Shown here: positions 38,188 through 48,622 of the stretch, one piece after another | How positions within the stretch are numbered: position 1 is the stretch's first letter | Layout of the letters: each line of letters begins with the position of its first letter | Assembly (NCBI GenBank): GCA_945897085.1 | Contig: CAMDEU010000001.1 | Coordinates: 42,313-106,312 of the forward strand | DNA length: 64,000 nt | DNA from: Spirosoma fluviale | GTDB taxonomy: Bacteria; Bacteroidota; Bacteroidia; Cytophagales; Cyclobacteriaceae | Reading direction: 5' to 3' | Notes under the pieces: generated by a model | The model's database searches: none | The model's input: only the letters and a program-made list of their open reading frames with translations | What the model was told of the DNA's origin: nothing | Translations under genes and position numbers: made by a program

Positions 38188-39392
38188 ATCCAAAGTAGGC
38201 TACTGTCTCCGTAGCTAAGAAATCGGTAGTTGTTATCGAGGGCTTCTTGGTAAATATTTTTCCAGTCCTTACCCAAAATCGCTGCAATCAATAGTACAAG
38301 CGTTGAGCCAGGTTGGTGAAAGTTGGTGATCAATCCATCTACTAGTTGAAATCGATACCCTGGAAAGAGAAAAATCTCGGTAGTACCCAATAGTGAATCC
38401 ACTGACTTAGCATTCATTTCTTTAACAATTGCTTCTAAGGCCTCTTTGCCCGTGGGCAAATATTCACGTCGAGCATAAGGAGCAAGTTTTTCAATTTGAA
38501 ATAGACTGCCCCTGTTTTCAAGCAATTGAACACCAAACCAGTACATACTTTCTAGAGTCCTTACTGAAGTGGTGCCCACAGCAATAACTTTCCCTTCATG
38601 TTTGAGCAGTTTTTCAATGGTTTCTAGCTGAATTTCCATTTGTTCACTGTGCATGGGATGCTCTTCCACAGTTTGAGCCTTGATCGGCTGAAATGTCCCA
38701 GCGCTTACATGAAGTGTAAGAGCAGCTTCTTGAATTCCCTTTTTTCGTAACCCCGAAAAAATCTCCTCTGTAAAATGAAGACCCGCAGTTGGCGCTGCTA
38801 CAGCACCTTCTTTCTCAGAATAAACGGTTTGGTAACGCGATTTATCTTCTTCTTGTGCCTTTCGATTGAGGTAAGGTGGAAGGGGTGTTTCCCCACATGC
38901 CTCCACCAAATCTACAAAAGCAATTTCTTCACCTGACCATGAAAATTCGACTTGCTTTAGTTCTCTATTTAGAAGGCGGGCTGTAAGGACCACTTGTTGA
39001 TTTGCTACCGAAACAGTCCCTTGAAGTTCTTCCCCCTCTTTCCATTTTTTAACATTACCAATCATGGTTTCCCAAACCACCGGCTTCTTCGAAGCCATAA
39101 TTTCTGACATCACCTTAGAGGGAGCGACAGGTTGGAGTAAAAACACCTCAATCCGAGCACCCGTTTGACGTTGGAAAATTAAGCGAGCAGGAATTACTTT
39201 GGTATTGTTATAAACTAGGAGGCTACTAGAATCCAAAAGTTCAGGAAGATCAAAAAAATGGCGGTGGTGGAGGATTCCCTTTTTATATTCCAAAAGCTTG
39301 GAATGATCCCGTTTTTCTAAGGGATATTTAGCGATTCGTTCTTCGGGTAAAGTATATTCGTACTCTTTAAGATCAATACTCGGGATTTCCAT
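38184..39392 (-). CDS. queA: tRNA preQ1(34) S-adenosylmethionine ribosyltransferase-isomerase
   Basis: YTLPEERIAKYPLEKRDHSKLL, GAVAAPTAGLHFTEEI, LTLHVSAGTFQPI, TNFHQPGSTLVLLIAA. Confidence 0.96.
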   Translation of the reverse strand: MEIPSIDLKEYEYTLPEERIAKYPLEKRDHSKLLEYKKGILHHRHFFDLPELLDSSSLLVYNNTKVIPARLIFQRQTGARIEVFLLQPVAPSKVMSEIMASKKPVVWETMIGNVKKWKEGEELQGTVSVANQQVVLTARLLNRELKQVEFSWSGEEIAFVDLVEACGETPLPPYLNRKAQEEDKSRYQTVYSEKEGAVAAPTAGLHFTEEIFSGLRKKGIQEAALTLHVSAGTFQPIKAQTVEEHPMHSEQMEIQLETIEKLLKHEGKVIAVGTTSVRTLESMYWFGVQLLENRGSLFQIEKLAPYARREYLPTGKEALEAIVKEMNAKSVDSLLGTTEIFLFPGYRFQLVDGLITNFHQPGSTLVLLIAAILGKDWKNIYQEALDNNYRFLSYGDSSLLWI

Positions 39393-39454
39393 AAATAGGG
39401 CAATTTATCCTCAAATATAGTTAACCCTTATCAACTCCTTTTGGTTACAGCTTC

Positions 39455-40537
39455 ATGACTTTACCTGTTCACCTTACTTTTTCTTACCTCAAAAGAATGC
39501 TTCTCTTTCGATTTGAAGCAGGAACCTCTCGAGGGGTAATGCATACACGGGACGTCTTTTGGATCAAGGTGCATCGTATGGGAGATTTAGATCAAGTGGG
39601 CTGGGGAGAGGCTGCACCTTTGATTGGCTTGAGTCCAGACTTCTTACCTGATTTTGAGGAAGTTTTAGGGAAATTTTTAGCCCAGGCAAATCAACGGTCT
39701 TGGGATTTGGAGGAGGAGAGCTTACTCCAGCAAGTGAAAGCGTTAGTACCATTTTCACTCCCTTCTATCCGTTTTGGCTTGGAAACGGCCCTTTTGGATT
39801 TTCTTAATGGTGGAAGGAAGCGTATTCTTTCCAATACATTTTTTGATCAGGGAGTGCCTATTCCTATCAACGGATTGATTTGGATGGGAACTAAAGAATT
39901 TATGCTGCAGCAGATTAATCAAAAATTAGGGGAGGGGTTTACCTGCTTGAAAACAAAAATCGGGGCTATTGACTTTGCTCAGGAGCTTGAAATACTTCGC
40001 TATATCCGAGAGCATGAAGCAGCAAAAAATCTTGTACTGCGAGTGGATGCCAATGGTGCCTTTTCAATCCAAGAAGCAATGGGCAAATTGGAGCTATTGC
40101 AGGATTTTGGAATACATAGTATCGAACAGCCCATCGCGGTGGGTCAGTGGAAAGCAATGCGGGAGTTGGCGGTAAAAAGTCCAATTCCAATCGCCTTGGA
40201 TGAGGAACTTATTGGTAAACTAGCTAAAGAGGAAGTACTGAATTCCATACAGCCGCAGTACCTAATTTTAAAACCCAGCCTTTTGGGAGGGATTTTAGAA
40301 ACCCGTGAATGGATTCAGCTTGCAGAAAAAATGGGTATTGGCTGGTGGATGACTTCAGCCTTGGAGAGTGCGATTGGCCTCAATGCCATCTCGCAACTCA
40401 CTTCTATCTATCTACCAAGTCTCCCACAAGGCTTGGGAACAGGGAAATTGTATCACAACAATTTGGAATCCCCTCTACTCGTCAGCAATGGGGAAATTCA
40501 GTATCAACAGGAAGGGGTTTGGGAAACACCTAGTTAG
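39455..40537 (+). CDS. menC: Enolase-superfamily, o-succinylbenzoate synthase-like
   Basis: CLKTKIGAIDF, LRVDANGAFS, IEQPIAVGQW, IALDEELIG. Confidence 0.8.
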   Translation: MTLPVHLTFSYLKRMLLFRFEAGTSRGVMHTRDVFWIKVHRMGDLDQVGWGEAAPLIGLSPDFLPDFEEVLGKFLAQANQRSWDLEEESLLQQVKALVPFSLPSIRFGLETALLDFLNGGRKRILSNTFFDQGVPIPINGLIWMGTKEFMLQQINQKLGEGFTCLKTKIGAIDFAQELEILRYIREHEAAKNLVLRVDANGAFSIQEAMGKLELLQDFGIHSIEQPIAVGQWKAMRELAVKSPIPIALDEELIGKLAKEEVLNSIQPQYLILKPSLLGGILETREWIQLAEKMGIGWWMTSALESAIGLNAISQLTSIYLPSLPQGLGTGKLYHNNLESPLLVSNGEIQYQQEGVWETPS

Positions 40538-40574
40538 AAGCTTTTGGAGGCCCCTTAATCTTAGTGGGAGTAAG

Positions 40575-41150
40575 TTATTCCAGTACTTTTTTGATGATTT
40601 TCCGCTTGAGAATGACTACGACAGCCCAAGATAAGTAAGCGGAAAGAACGCCGACCAAGGCACCAAAAAACACGTCTAAAGGATAATGTACCCCTAGATA
40701 AATTCGTGTATAACTGACTACCAAAGCATAAAGAAATAGCCAATAGATTCCTTTTTGCTTTTTATGCAGGATAAGCGTTAAAAATGTGGCCATCCCAAAG
40801 GTGTTGGCAGCATGGGAAGAAACAAAACCATAAAGACCTCCGCATCTACCATAGCTGTGCAGGAGTCCTTCCCATTGTGGATCATGGCAGGGACGGAGTC
40901 GTTCGAAATAGGGTTTCATCAATCCTGAACTAACTTGATCGGCAAGGAGGATGGTCAGCATGACTCCTCCAATCACCCAGGCCGTATTTTTAGGATCTTT
41001 CCGGTAGATTAAATAGACTAGCAAAAGGTACAAGGGAACCCAGGTGATCGTTTGCGTTAGCTGCAAGACGATAGGATCCAATCCATCCGAATGGAAGGAA
41101 TTGAGCCATAGAAATGCTTTCTCGTCCCAATGCTTAATAGATTCTATCAT
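40575..41150 (-). CDS. PAP2 family phosphatase
   Basis: KPYFERLRPCHDP, YGFVSSHAANTFGMA, YTRIYLGVHYPLDV. Confidence 0.93.
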   Translation of the reverse strand: MIESIKHWDEKAFLWLNSFHSDGLDPIVLQLTQTITWVPLYLLLVYLIYRKDPKNTAWVIGGVMLTILLADQVSSGLMKPYFERLRPCHDPQWEGLLHSYGRCGGLYGFVSSHAANTFGMATFLTLILHKKQKGIYWLFLYALVVSYTRIYLGVHYPLDVFFGALVGVLSAYLSWAVVVILKRKIIKKVLE

Positions 41151-42058
41151 GCGGTATACGAAATCCAGTCAATTCCTTTTTTTAGATGAGCCAAGGTATA
41201 TTCCTCCGCACTTCCTGGCTTGGGTTCATGCTGATAGGACCATTCTGCTTGTGGGGGCATGCTCATTAAAATACTTTCTGTCCGTCCATTGGTATCCAAA
41301 CCAAACTTGGTTCCTGCATCCCATACCAGATTAAACTCCACATAGCGGCCACGACGGAGTCCTTGCCAAGCTTTTTGCTCAGGTCCGAATGGAAGCACGG
41401 AGTTCTTTTCCATGAAGTGGGTATATACCTCCGGAAAAAGTCTTCCTAAGGCAAGGCTAAAATCTAAAATCTCCTGGAAATGGCTGTCCGAGGTAGCGCT
41501 GAGTCGATCGTAAAAAATGCCCCCAATGCCACGGGTCTCTTGACGATGCTTGATGAAAAAGTACTCATCTGCCCAATTTTTGAACTTGGGATAGTAGCTT
41601 GAATCAAAGGAATCGCAGGTTTCTTTTAATTTTTGGTGAAAGTAAGCCGCATCTTCTGGAACAATATAGTGGGGGGTCAAATCTATTCCTCCACCAAACC
41701 AATGGGTGCCATCTTCCATCTCGAAGTATCGGATATTCATGTGGATGATGGGGACCATAGGATTGAAGGGATGCAAAACGATAGACACTCCAGTAGCAAA
41801 AAAAATACCGGACTCCAACCCAAGCTTATCAGAAATCTTTTTGGGAGTGGGGCCGTGTACAGCCGAAAAGGCTACTCCACCTTTTTCAAGGATTGCTCCA
41901 TCTTGAAAAATTCGAGTTTGCCCTCCTCCACCTTCTTCTCTAACCCAATTGTCTGCTTTGAAGGATCCTGCACCGTCTCCAGCCTCAACGGCTTCGCAAA
42001 TGTAATCCTGCATTTGCTTGTAAATGGCTGCAATTTCTTCTTTTGATTTCCTACTCAT
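41147..42058 (-). CDS. hemF: Oxygen-dependent coproporphyrinogen-III oxidase
   Basis: GGGQTRIFQDGAILEKGGV, WFGGGIDLTPHYI, GIGGIFYDRL; start at MSRKSKEE. Confidence 0.96.
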   Translation of the reverse strand: MSRKSKEEIAAIYKQMQDYICEAVEAGDGAGSFKADNWVREEGGGGQTRIFQDGAILEKGGVAFSAVHGPTPKKISDKLGLESGIFFATGVSIVLHPFNPMVPIIHMNIRYFEMEDGTHWFGGGIDLTPHYIVPEDAAYFHQKLKETCDSFDSSYYPKFKNWADEYFFIKHRQETRGIGGIFYDRLSATSDSHFQEILDFSLALGRLFPEVYTHFMEKNSVLPFGPEQKAWQGLRRGRYVEFNLVWDAGTKFGLDTNGRTESILMSMPPQAEWSYQHEPKPGSAEEYTLAHLKKGIDWISYTA

Positions 42059-42071
42059 TAGTTTTTTGATT

Positions 42072-44489
42072 TTAGAATGGATACCCAATTCCAAAATTAA
42101 ATACGGTTTGTCCTTTTTCCCCGAAGGGTTTATTGAATCGAATGTTGTCAAGAATCCATCGTTGGCCTTCTTGGCGTGCTGGATCGAGGGCTTTGGTAGC
42201 CAAGTCTAGGCGGATGACTAAAAAGTCGAAATCCATTCGTAATCCTACACCAGTGCCTACCGCAATCTCCTTGTAAAATCGATCGTATCTAAAATCTGCT
42301 CCAGGGCGAGCATCGTCCCTGCCGATCATCCAAGAGTTACCTGCGTCTAGGAAAACTGCCATATCAAAGTAGCTAAATAACTTTCTGCGGTACTCAAACA
42401 TGCTCTCAAGAATCATTTCTGCAGGTTGCTCATTTCTGTAATCGTAATTCCCACCTGGTCCAGTGATTGGGGTAGAACTTCCAGGTCCAAGTCTTCTCGC
42501 TTGCCAAGCACGGATACTGGTACCACCTCCAGCAAAGAAATATTTCTCATAAGGCAAAATCCCCACACTGACTCCATAAGGACGTGCCATCCCAAAATTG
42601 AGTCGGTAGGCAAGGGTTTGTTTTTTGCTAATTGGATAATAACGCCTGTAATCAACTTGTCCCTTAAGCCATTGGAAATTGGCATAGTTGATATCTGGAG
42701 AATCGTTTCTCCGAACATTGGTTAAATTCAAGGTAGTCCCGCCACTTTCTCCAAAAACTCGGAGTAGGGAGGCTTTTCGCGCTGAAAAATCGCCGTATCG
42801 ATTAAAATTGATCAGGGTCTGACCTGAAAAACTACTAATCAGGGAGGGTAGAAATGACCAGATCAGGTTGTTACCATCGCTCTGTAAGTTTTCCAGAATG
42901 CTTAGGAATTCGTCTTGAATATAGGGCGTACGGATGTAGCTGACATCTGCGGCATTAATCGTAAAGGATTGACGATTGTTGCGCGTAGCCCAGGTGTATC
43001 CCAATTGTCCATTGATGGCATTTCGGTTGTATTCCGGCCGATTGGTGCTCAAATACCCAAATTGAACTTTTGTATTCGGATTGTATTTTCCCAATTGCTG
43101 AAGTGTCTTTGGGGAAAATGGGATTAAGAATCTAGGGAAAATTACAGAAAGTGAGGTATTGATTTCACTGCTTTGGTAAACGCCTTGGCCTGTGGCAGAA
43201 GCAACACCCTCCAAGCCAGCCCTGAAATTGAGTTCAAGCAGTTCACCAGCTCTAAAGAAATTACGATTTCTTAGTGCCGTACTAAAAAAGGGTCCTGGAA
43301 GCTGCTCAGTGATGGTCATCCCCAGCTGATTGGTTAGCTGGTATTTTTGATTGGGTTGTGTATAAATAGCGGCGGTCAGGGAGGTTCCTAGCGTATCAAA
43401 AGTAATATTAACGAATCGGAAAAGGTCCAAACTATTAATCAGCCGTTGAGTTTCAAGTGCTTCAATCCTATTATAGGGCTTCCCCTTTTGCAATTGAATC
43501 CTTGAGGCTAGGATTTTGGCAGAATACCGATCTCGATAAAAGGAAAAATCAATTCCTTGATAATGGGTTAGGATTCGTCTGTCTGCAAACTCATCGGAAG
43601 GAGGATTGATTTGCAGGCTGATCGAATCGAGCGTATATACTTGATGGCTTTCTGCAAAGGCAGGTTTTTGGATGACTTGCTCCAGTCGTATGGTCTTCGC
43701 CGCAGTGTCTTGGTAGGCGATGAAGTTGATGTAGGACTTCGAAAACATGTAGTAGCCCTTATTTTTGAGCAATTCTTCCAACCTATTGCGTTCTGCCGTG
43801 ATATTATCTTGGTTATAAATCTCTCCTTTTTTGATAAAAGAATTGGATGAAAAGCTCGAAAGGAGCCCTTGAATTTCAGAATTGTCGATGCGTGTATATA
43901 CCGAATCAAGGATGTATGGATTATTTTCTTTGATTAGGTAAGCGATGGATGCTTTTTTGTTTTTAGTTGAAATGCTGTAGTCTACATCTGCATCAAAAAA
44001 ACCATGATTGATAAGATAACCTTTCATGTTTTTTCTGGATTTTTCAACCAAATTACTATCTAAGAGGACTACAGGATTTCCCGTACGCATCAGCGCATTC
44101 CCATATTCTAAGATCTTATCCAGACCTTCTAACTTGATCTTTAAGTTTTCTACTTTTCGTTTGTAGGATAATTCATTGGATTGAACCTCATTATCCAATT
44201 GAAGCGCGTTCAATTCGTCAACTACTTTAGTTCGTTTGGTGGCAACTTTACTACTATCGTAAAATTTGTTTCCTATTCGATAGAGCATTACACCAAAGGA
44301 ACCTCCCAAAATTCTGGTATTAGGTTCTTGCTCTAGCAGTTGTTGAAGAGCATCCGCATCCGCCTTATTTAGGCCAACTAGTTCATTGTCATAGACCGCA
44401 TACTCACCCTCCTCCAAATTTCTGGTCAAAGAGCAGCTAAGGCAAAACCAGAGTAGACTGAGAAAAAGTATATATTTGGAAGATTTCAA
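42072..44489 (-). CDS. BamA/TamA superfamily outer-membrane lipoprotein (TamL-like)
   Basis: Lipobox LWFCLSC|S; POTRA-like region; surface-antigen barrel (YEKYFFAGGGTSIRAWQARRLGPG) and terminal F. Confidence 0.88.
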   Translation of the reverse strand: MKSSKYILFLSLLWFCLSCSLTRNLEEGEYAVYDNELVGLNKADADALQQLLEQEPNTRILGGSFGVMLYRIGNKFYDSSKVATKRTKVVDELNALQLDNEVQSNELSYKRKVENLKIKLEGLDKILEYGNALMRTGNPVVLLDSNLVEKSRKNMKGYLINHGFFDADVDYSISTKNKKASIAYLIKENNPYILDSVYTRIDNSEIQGLLSSFSSNSFIKKGEIYNQDNITAERNRLEELLKNKGYYMFSKSYINFIAYQDTAAKTIRLEQVIQKPAFAESHQVYTLDSISLQINPPSDEFADRRILTHYQGIDFSFYRDRYSAKILASRIQLQKGKPYNRIEALETQRLINSLDLFRFVNITFDTLGTSLTAAIYTQPNQKYQLTNQLGMTITEQLPGPFFSTALRNRNFFRAGELLELNFRAGLEGVASATGQGVYQSSEINTSLSVIFPRFLIPFSPKTLQQLGKYNPNTKVQFGYLSTNRPEYNRNAINGQLGYTWATRNNRQSFTINAADVSYIRTPYIQDEFLSILENLQSDGNNLIWSFLPSLISSFSGQTLINFNRYGDFSARKASLLRVFGESGGTTLNLTNVRRNDSPDINYANFQWLKGQVDYRRYYPISKKQTLAYRLNFGMARPYGVSVGILPYEKYFFAGGGTSIRAWQARRLGPGSSTPITGPGGNYDYRNEQPAEMILESMFEYRRKLFSYFDMAVFLDAGNSWMIGRDDARPGADFRYDRFYKEIAVGTGVGLRMDFDFLVIRLDLATKALDPARQEGQRWILDNIRFNKPFGEKGQTVFNFGIGYPF

Positions 44490-44507
44490 GTTCGAATTGG
44501 AGGACGA

Positions 44508-45254
44508 ATGCTAAGCAAAAATACGGTTAAGTTTATAAAATCCTTACATCAAAAAAAATACCGCCTTGAGTCGGGAAAATTCTTTGTAGAAGGGGAGAAA
44601 AGTGTGGTTGAAGTTCTTCAATCTAGTTTCACGGTGGATTTACTTTTAGTCACCCAGGAATTTGCTGCTAAACATGCCCCATTATTGAGTGGCAAAGCAT
44701 TCGAGGTGCTTTTTGTGACCCCCAATCAACTCGAGCAGGTAGGGCAGTATCAAAGCAATGATTCCGCATTGGCAGTAGTTCAAATTAAGCCAAACCAAGC
44801 ATTTTTACCTGAAAAAGGCGAACTTATCCTTGCATTGGATGAGGTTCGGGATCCGGGTAACCTCGGTACTATCATTCGAATTGCAGATTGGTATGGCATC
44901 AAAAAATTAATTTTTTCCACCCATTCCGCTGAATTTTACAATCCGAAAGTGATTCAAGCCTCCATGGGTTCATTTACGCGTGTGCAATTTTATTATGGAG
45001 ACTTAGCTCAGGCGTTTCAACAATGGAAATTACCAGTGTATGGGGCTTTTTTAGAAGGTGAATCTATTCATGAACTTATAAATCCTTCTCCAGGTGTGCT
45101 TTTGCTTGGGAATGAATCTCAGGGAATATCGAAAGAGGTTGAAAAGTGGGTGAATAGCAAGATTACCATCCCAAGTTTTGGAAAGGCAGAATCTCTCAAT
45201 GTCGCCATAGCCACTGCCATTTTCTGTGATAATTTCAAAAGACTTGTTCACTAA
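44508..45254 (+). CDS. TrmH/SpoU family RNA methyltransferase
   Basis: ALDEVRDPGNLGTIIRIADW, LLLGNESQGIS, SLNVAIATAIFC. Confidence 0.94.
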   Translation: MLSKNTVKFIKSLHQKKYRLESGKFFVEGEKSVVEVLQSSFTVDLLLVTQEFAAKHAPLLSGKAFEVLFVTPNQLEQVGQYQSNDSALAVVQIKPNQAFLPEKGELILALDEVRDPGNLGTIIRIADWYGIKKLIFSTHSAEFYNPKVIQASMGSFTRVQFYYGDLAQAFQQWKLPVYGAFLEGESIHELINPSPGVLLLGNESQGISKEVEKWVNSKITIPSFGKAESLNVAIATAIFCDNFKRLVH

Positions 45255-46243
45255 TGAAGGCCAAATTAAGTGAATCATTAGCTCGTGTTGGCCTGAATGG
45301 ATTTTTGGTTGGCATCCTATGCGCTATAGGACTGGCGGCAATCCTGCCTGAATTGGGTTCAACGCAGTCCAACCTTCCATGGAAGCCATTTATTCAAGTG
45401 GGTATTGGACTGCTTTTCTTTTTTTATGGACTGAAGCTCGATCCAGCACAACTTCGTACGGGGCTGAGCAATTGGAAACTTCATATTTTGATTCAGGTAA
45501 CTACATTTTTGGTTTTTCCGTTGCTTGTATTTTCATTGGTTTATTTTTTCCCTGGATTGGATCCAAATTTTGCCCTTGGCATTAGCTTTCTTGCAGCTTT
45601 ACCCTCTACCGTCAGTGCCTCTGTCGTTTTGGTGTCAATTTCTGGGGGAAATGTTGCCGCAGCTATCTTTAATGCAAGTATTTCAAGCCTTTTAGGAGTA
45701 GTAATCACTCCTTTTTGGATGCGTATTGCAGGAGGGGAGGTCGTAGGAGAACTTGATCTTTGGTCTTCGATCATTGACTTATTTATCAAAGTAGTACTCC
45801 CTGTCCTGCTTGGATTAGTATTGCACCGGTATTTGTTTCCAAAGATTAAGCCCTATTTGAATCGCTTGAAACATTTGGATCAAACGGTCATTCTTTCCAT
45901 TGTGTTTACCACCTTTTCGGAGTCCTTTTCACAACAGCTTTTCGCCTCCTTCACCTGGTTAAGCTTGGGGGGATTAGCCCTATTCATGCTTTTTATTTTA
46001 GTATTGGTTGTGGGAATACTCTTTCTACTGACAAAAATGGGTTCTTTTTCAAAGGAGGATCGAATCGCTGCCCTTTTTTGTGGTTCTACCAAATCCTTGG
46101 TACATGGAGTCGCAATTGGTAAGGTATTATTTCCAAGCGCTGCAATCTTTGGCTTGGTTTTGCTTCCTGTAATGCTGTATCATTTGCAGCAATTGATTCT
46201 TGGAAGTGTTCTGGCGAGGTACTATGAAAAAAATAAGCCCTGA
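45254..46243 (+). CDS. Bile acid:sodium symporter family protein
   Basis: Multi-TM; FLAALPSTVSASVVLVSISGGNVAAAIFNASISSLLGV; CGSTKSL. Confidence 0.9.
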   Translation: MKAKLSESLARVGLNGFLVGILCAIGLAAILPELGSTQSNLPWKPFIQVGIGLLFFFYGLKLDPAQLRTGLSNWKLHILIQVTTFLVFPLLVFSLVYFFPGLDPNFALGISFLAALPSTVSASVVLVSISGGNVAAAIFNASISSLLGVVITPFWMRIAGGEVVGELDLWSSIIDLFIKVVLPVLLGLVLHRYLFPKIKPYLNRLKHLDQTVILSIVFTTFSESFSQQLFASFTWLSLGGLALFMLFILVLVVGILFLLTKMGSFSKEDRIAALFCGSTKSLVHGVAIGKVLFPSAAIFGLVLLPVMLYHLQQLILGSVLARYYEKNKP

Positions 46244-46258
46244 AATTCATTCAGGGCT
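46236..46258. terminator. Bidirectional terminator between convergent genes
   Basis: AGCCCTGAA-attca-TTCAGGGCT; symporter stop codon lies within the stem. Confidence 0.65.
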
Positions 46259-46266
46259 CGTTTCGA

Positions 46267-46527
46267 TTAGATGTATTTTCCGGCAAGTTCTCCCACCAAT
46301 TCTTGATAGGCTAGGGTAGCATCTTCTTTAGATTTCCCTTTTAAAATTAGCCATGCATTGTATTTGGCGGCAGCTTTAAAATCGAATCCTCCAGGTCTTT
46401 CCTCTTCATTATCTCCTTCAGTAGCTTGTTTGTACAATCCATAGAGGCGAAGGAGCTCTTCATTCGAAGGGCGTGAGGTGAATTTTTGGGTGAGCGCTAC
46501 TGCCTCTTCAAGGGTTTGTGGGTTCAT
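46267..46527 (-). CDS. Acyl-CoA-binding protein
   Basis: 86 aa ACBP; LLRLYGLYKQATEGD, KYNAWLILKGKSKEDA. Confidence 0.93.
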   Translation of the reverse strand: MNPQTLEEAVALTQKFTSRPSNEELLRLYGLYKQATEGDNEEERPGGFDFKAAAKYNAWLILKGKSKEDATLAYQELVGELAGKYI

Positions 46528-46654
46528 CGGATCTAAAGGCGTTTGAAATTATTTTTTTTTATCTTTTTGAAAAGCTCAAAAAAACAGCGCCTTTATTTCT
46601 TTTCAGTCAGATTGACAAAATAGAGAAAAAGGAGCTGTTCAGTAATGCAATGAA

Positions 46655-47941
46655 TTATCGCTTTGTCATGGCTACATAATCTCTTTCTATAGCCCCAGTA
46701 TAAACTTGTCGCGGTCTACTGATAGGCTCACCTTTTTGAATCATTTCTTTCCATTGAGCAATCCATCCTGGTAGACGACCCAAGGCAAACATCACAGTAA
46801 ACATATCTGTTGGGATTCCTAGCGCTCGGTATATAATGCCGGAGTAAAAATCAACATTTGGGTACAACTTTTTTTCAACGAAGTAAGGATCATTTAAGGC
46901 TGAAGTTTCTAGTTGTTTCGCAATTTCCAGAATCGGATCTGTGATTCCTAGTTTTCCCAATACGTCATCTGCAGCTTTCTTGATAATCTTAGCGCGAGGA
47001 TCGAAATTTTTATATACCCGGTGACCAAAACCCATCAATCGGAAAGGATCGTTCTTGTCTTTTGCTTTGTCCAAATACTTTTTAGTATTCCCACCATCGG
47101 CTTTAATAGCTTCAAGCATTTCAATCACCGACTGGTTGGCTCCGCCATGAAGTGGTCCCCAAAGTGCATTGATACCCGCAGAAATAGACGCATAAATAGG
47201 TCCTTGAGAAGATCCTACCATGCGAACGGTAGAAGTAGAGCAGTTTTGCTCGTGGTCTGCATGAAGAATCAAGAGTACGTCTAATGCTTTGGCAACCACT
47301 GAATCTACTTGATAACGCTCTGCAGGGAGTGCAAACATCATTTTCAAAAAGTTTGAACAGTAATCAAGCGAGTTGTCTGGATAGTTTACTGGATGGCCCA
47401 TCTTGTTTTTATAAGCCCAAGCCGCAAAGGTGGGCATCTTTGCTAAAAGGCGAACCATACTTAGATTGACTTCTTCTGACGTGCTATTTGGATTTAGGGA
47501 ATCCGGGTAAAAAGCAGATAAAGAGCAGATTAAAGAGGAGAGAACACCCATCGGGTGCGCATTGGAGGGAAAGCCATCCAAAATCTTTTTGATGTCCTCG
47601 TGAACTAGCGTGTGGTAGGTGATCTGTTTTGTGAAATCTTCAAATTGAGCTTGTGTAGGTAATTCACTATGAATAAGGAGGTAAGCCACTTCCATGAAGC
47701 TAGATTTTTCTGCAAGATCTTCGATTCGGTAGCCTCTGTATCGAAGGATGCCTTCTTCTCCATCCAGAAATGTGATCGAACTAGTTGTTGAACCCGTATT
47801 TTTGAAGCCAGAGTCAATGGTGATAAGACCAGTATCACTTCTAAGTTTTGCAATGTCAATTGCAGGTTCGTTTTCAGTACCTATGATAACTGGAAATTCA
47901 AACTCTTGTCCTTTGTAGAACAGCTTGGCAGAATCAGACAT
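46655..47941 (-). CDS. gltA: Citrate synthase
   Basis: GILRYRGYRIEDLAE, LHADHEQNCSTSTVRMVGSS, GFGHRVYKNFDPRA. Confidence 0.98.
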   Translation of the reverse strand: MSDSAKLFYKGQEFEFPVIIGTENEPAIDIAKLRSDTGLITIDSGFKNTGSTTSSITFLDGEEGILRYRGYRIEDLAEKSSFMEVAYLLIHSELPTQAQFEDFTKQITYHTLVHEDIKKILDGFPSNAHPMGVLSSLICSLSAFYPDSLNPNSTSEEVNLSMVRLLAKMPTFAAWAYKNKMGHPVNYPDNSLDYCSNFLKMMFALPAERYQVDSVVAKALDVLLILHADHEQNCSTSTVRMVGSSQGPIYASISAGINALWGPLHGGANQSVIEMLEAIKADGGNTKKYLDKAKDKNDPFRLMGFGHRVYKNFDPRAKIIKKAADDVLGKLGITDPILEIAKQLETSALNDPYFVEKKLYPNVDFYSGIIYRALGIPTDMFTVMFALGRLPGWIAQWKEMIQKGEPISRPRQVYTGAIERDYVAMTKR

Positions 47942-48154
47942 GATGGATTTGTTTGTAGCTTATTTTGGATATAAAACTCTAGAATCGGCCCCAAGTTACT
48001 AATATCGGCCATTTTTCAAATAAATTATTCTAGTGGTAATCTTAGAAAAAGATAAAATGAATTTAATTTAAATCTATTTTTATCTAATCAATTGATTATC
48101 AAGGTATAAATGAATAAACCCTTTTTATCGAAAGGTCAACTTGATTTTGTAAAC

Positions 48155-48178
48155 AAAAAAGTCCCGAAGGACTTTTTT
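48155..48178 (-). terminator. Intrinsic terminator of the suf operon (TTCG tetraloop on minus strand)
   Basis: AAAAAAGTCC-CGAA-GGACTTTTTT perfect hairpin; overlaps the brxA-like stop codon. Confidence 0.88.
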
Positions 48179-48599
48179 AATCACAAAATTGTTCAAAAAC
48201 TTCAACCAAATGCTCTCCAATCATTTTTGCATTTCGTCCTTCAATATGGTGTCTCTCAATAAAGTGGATGAGTTCACCATTCTTAAATAAAGCCATTGCA
48301 GGAGAGGAGGGAGGGTAGGGCAATACCAGTTCACGGACTTTAGCAACCGCATCGCGGTCGTTCCCAGCAAATACAGTAGCTAATGTCGTTGGCTTTTTGC
48401 CAGCTTGTTCAAGAGCCATTTTTACTCCTGGTCTAGCAGCACCAGCAGCACATCCGCACACGGAGTTGACTACTAGGAAAGTAGTTCCTTTATGATCTGG
48501 ACCTAGGTGGGCAGCTACTTGTTCGGCTGTACGAAACTCTTCGAATCCAACGAGAGACAACTCAGCGCGCATGGGGGCAATTAATTCTTCAGGATACAT
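48177..48599 (-). CDS. BrxA/BrxB-type bacilliredoxin
   Basis: 140 aa; VVNSVCGCAAGAARPGV motif. Confidence 0.93.
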   Translation of the reverse strand: MYPEELIAPMRAELSLVGFEEFRTAEQVAAHLGPDHKGTTFLVVNSVCGCAAGAARPGVKMALEQAGKKPTTLATVFAGNDRDAVAKVRELVLPYPPSSPAMALFKNGELIHFIERHHIEGRNAKMIGEHLVEVFEQFCD

Positions 48600-48622
48600 T
48601 GTTCTGCGTGTTTATTTTTTTG

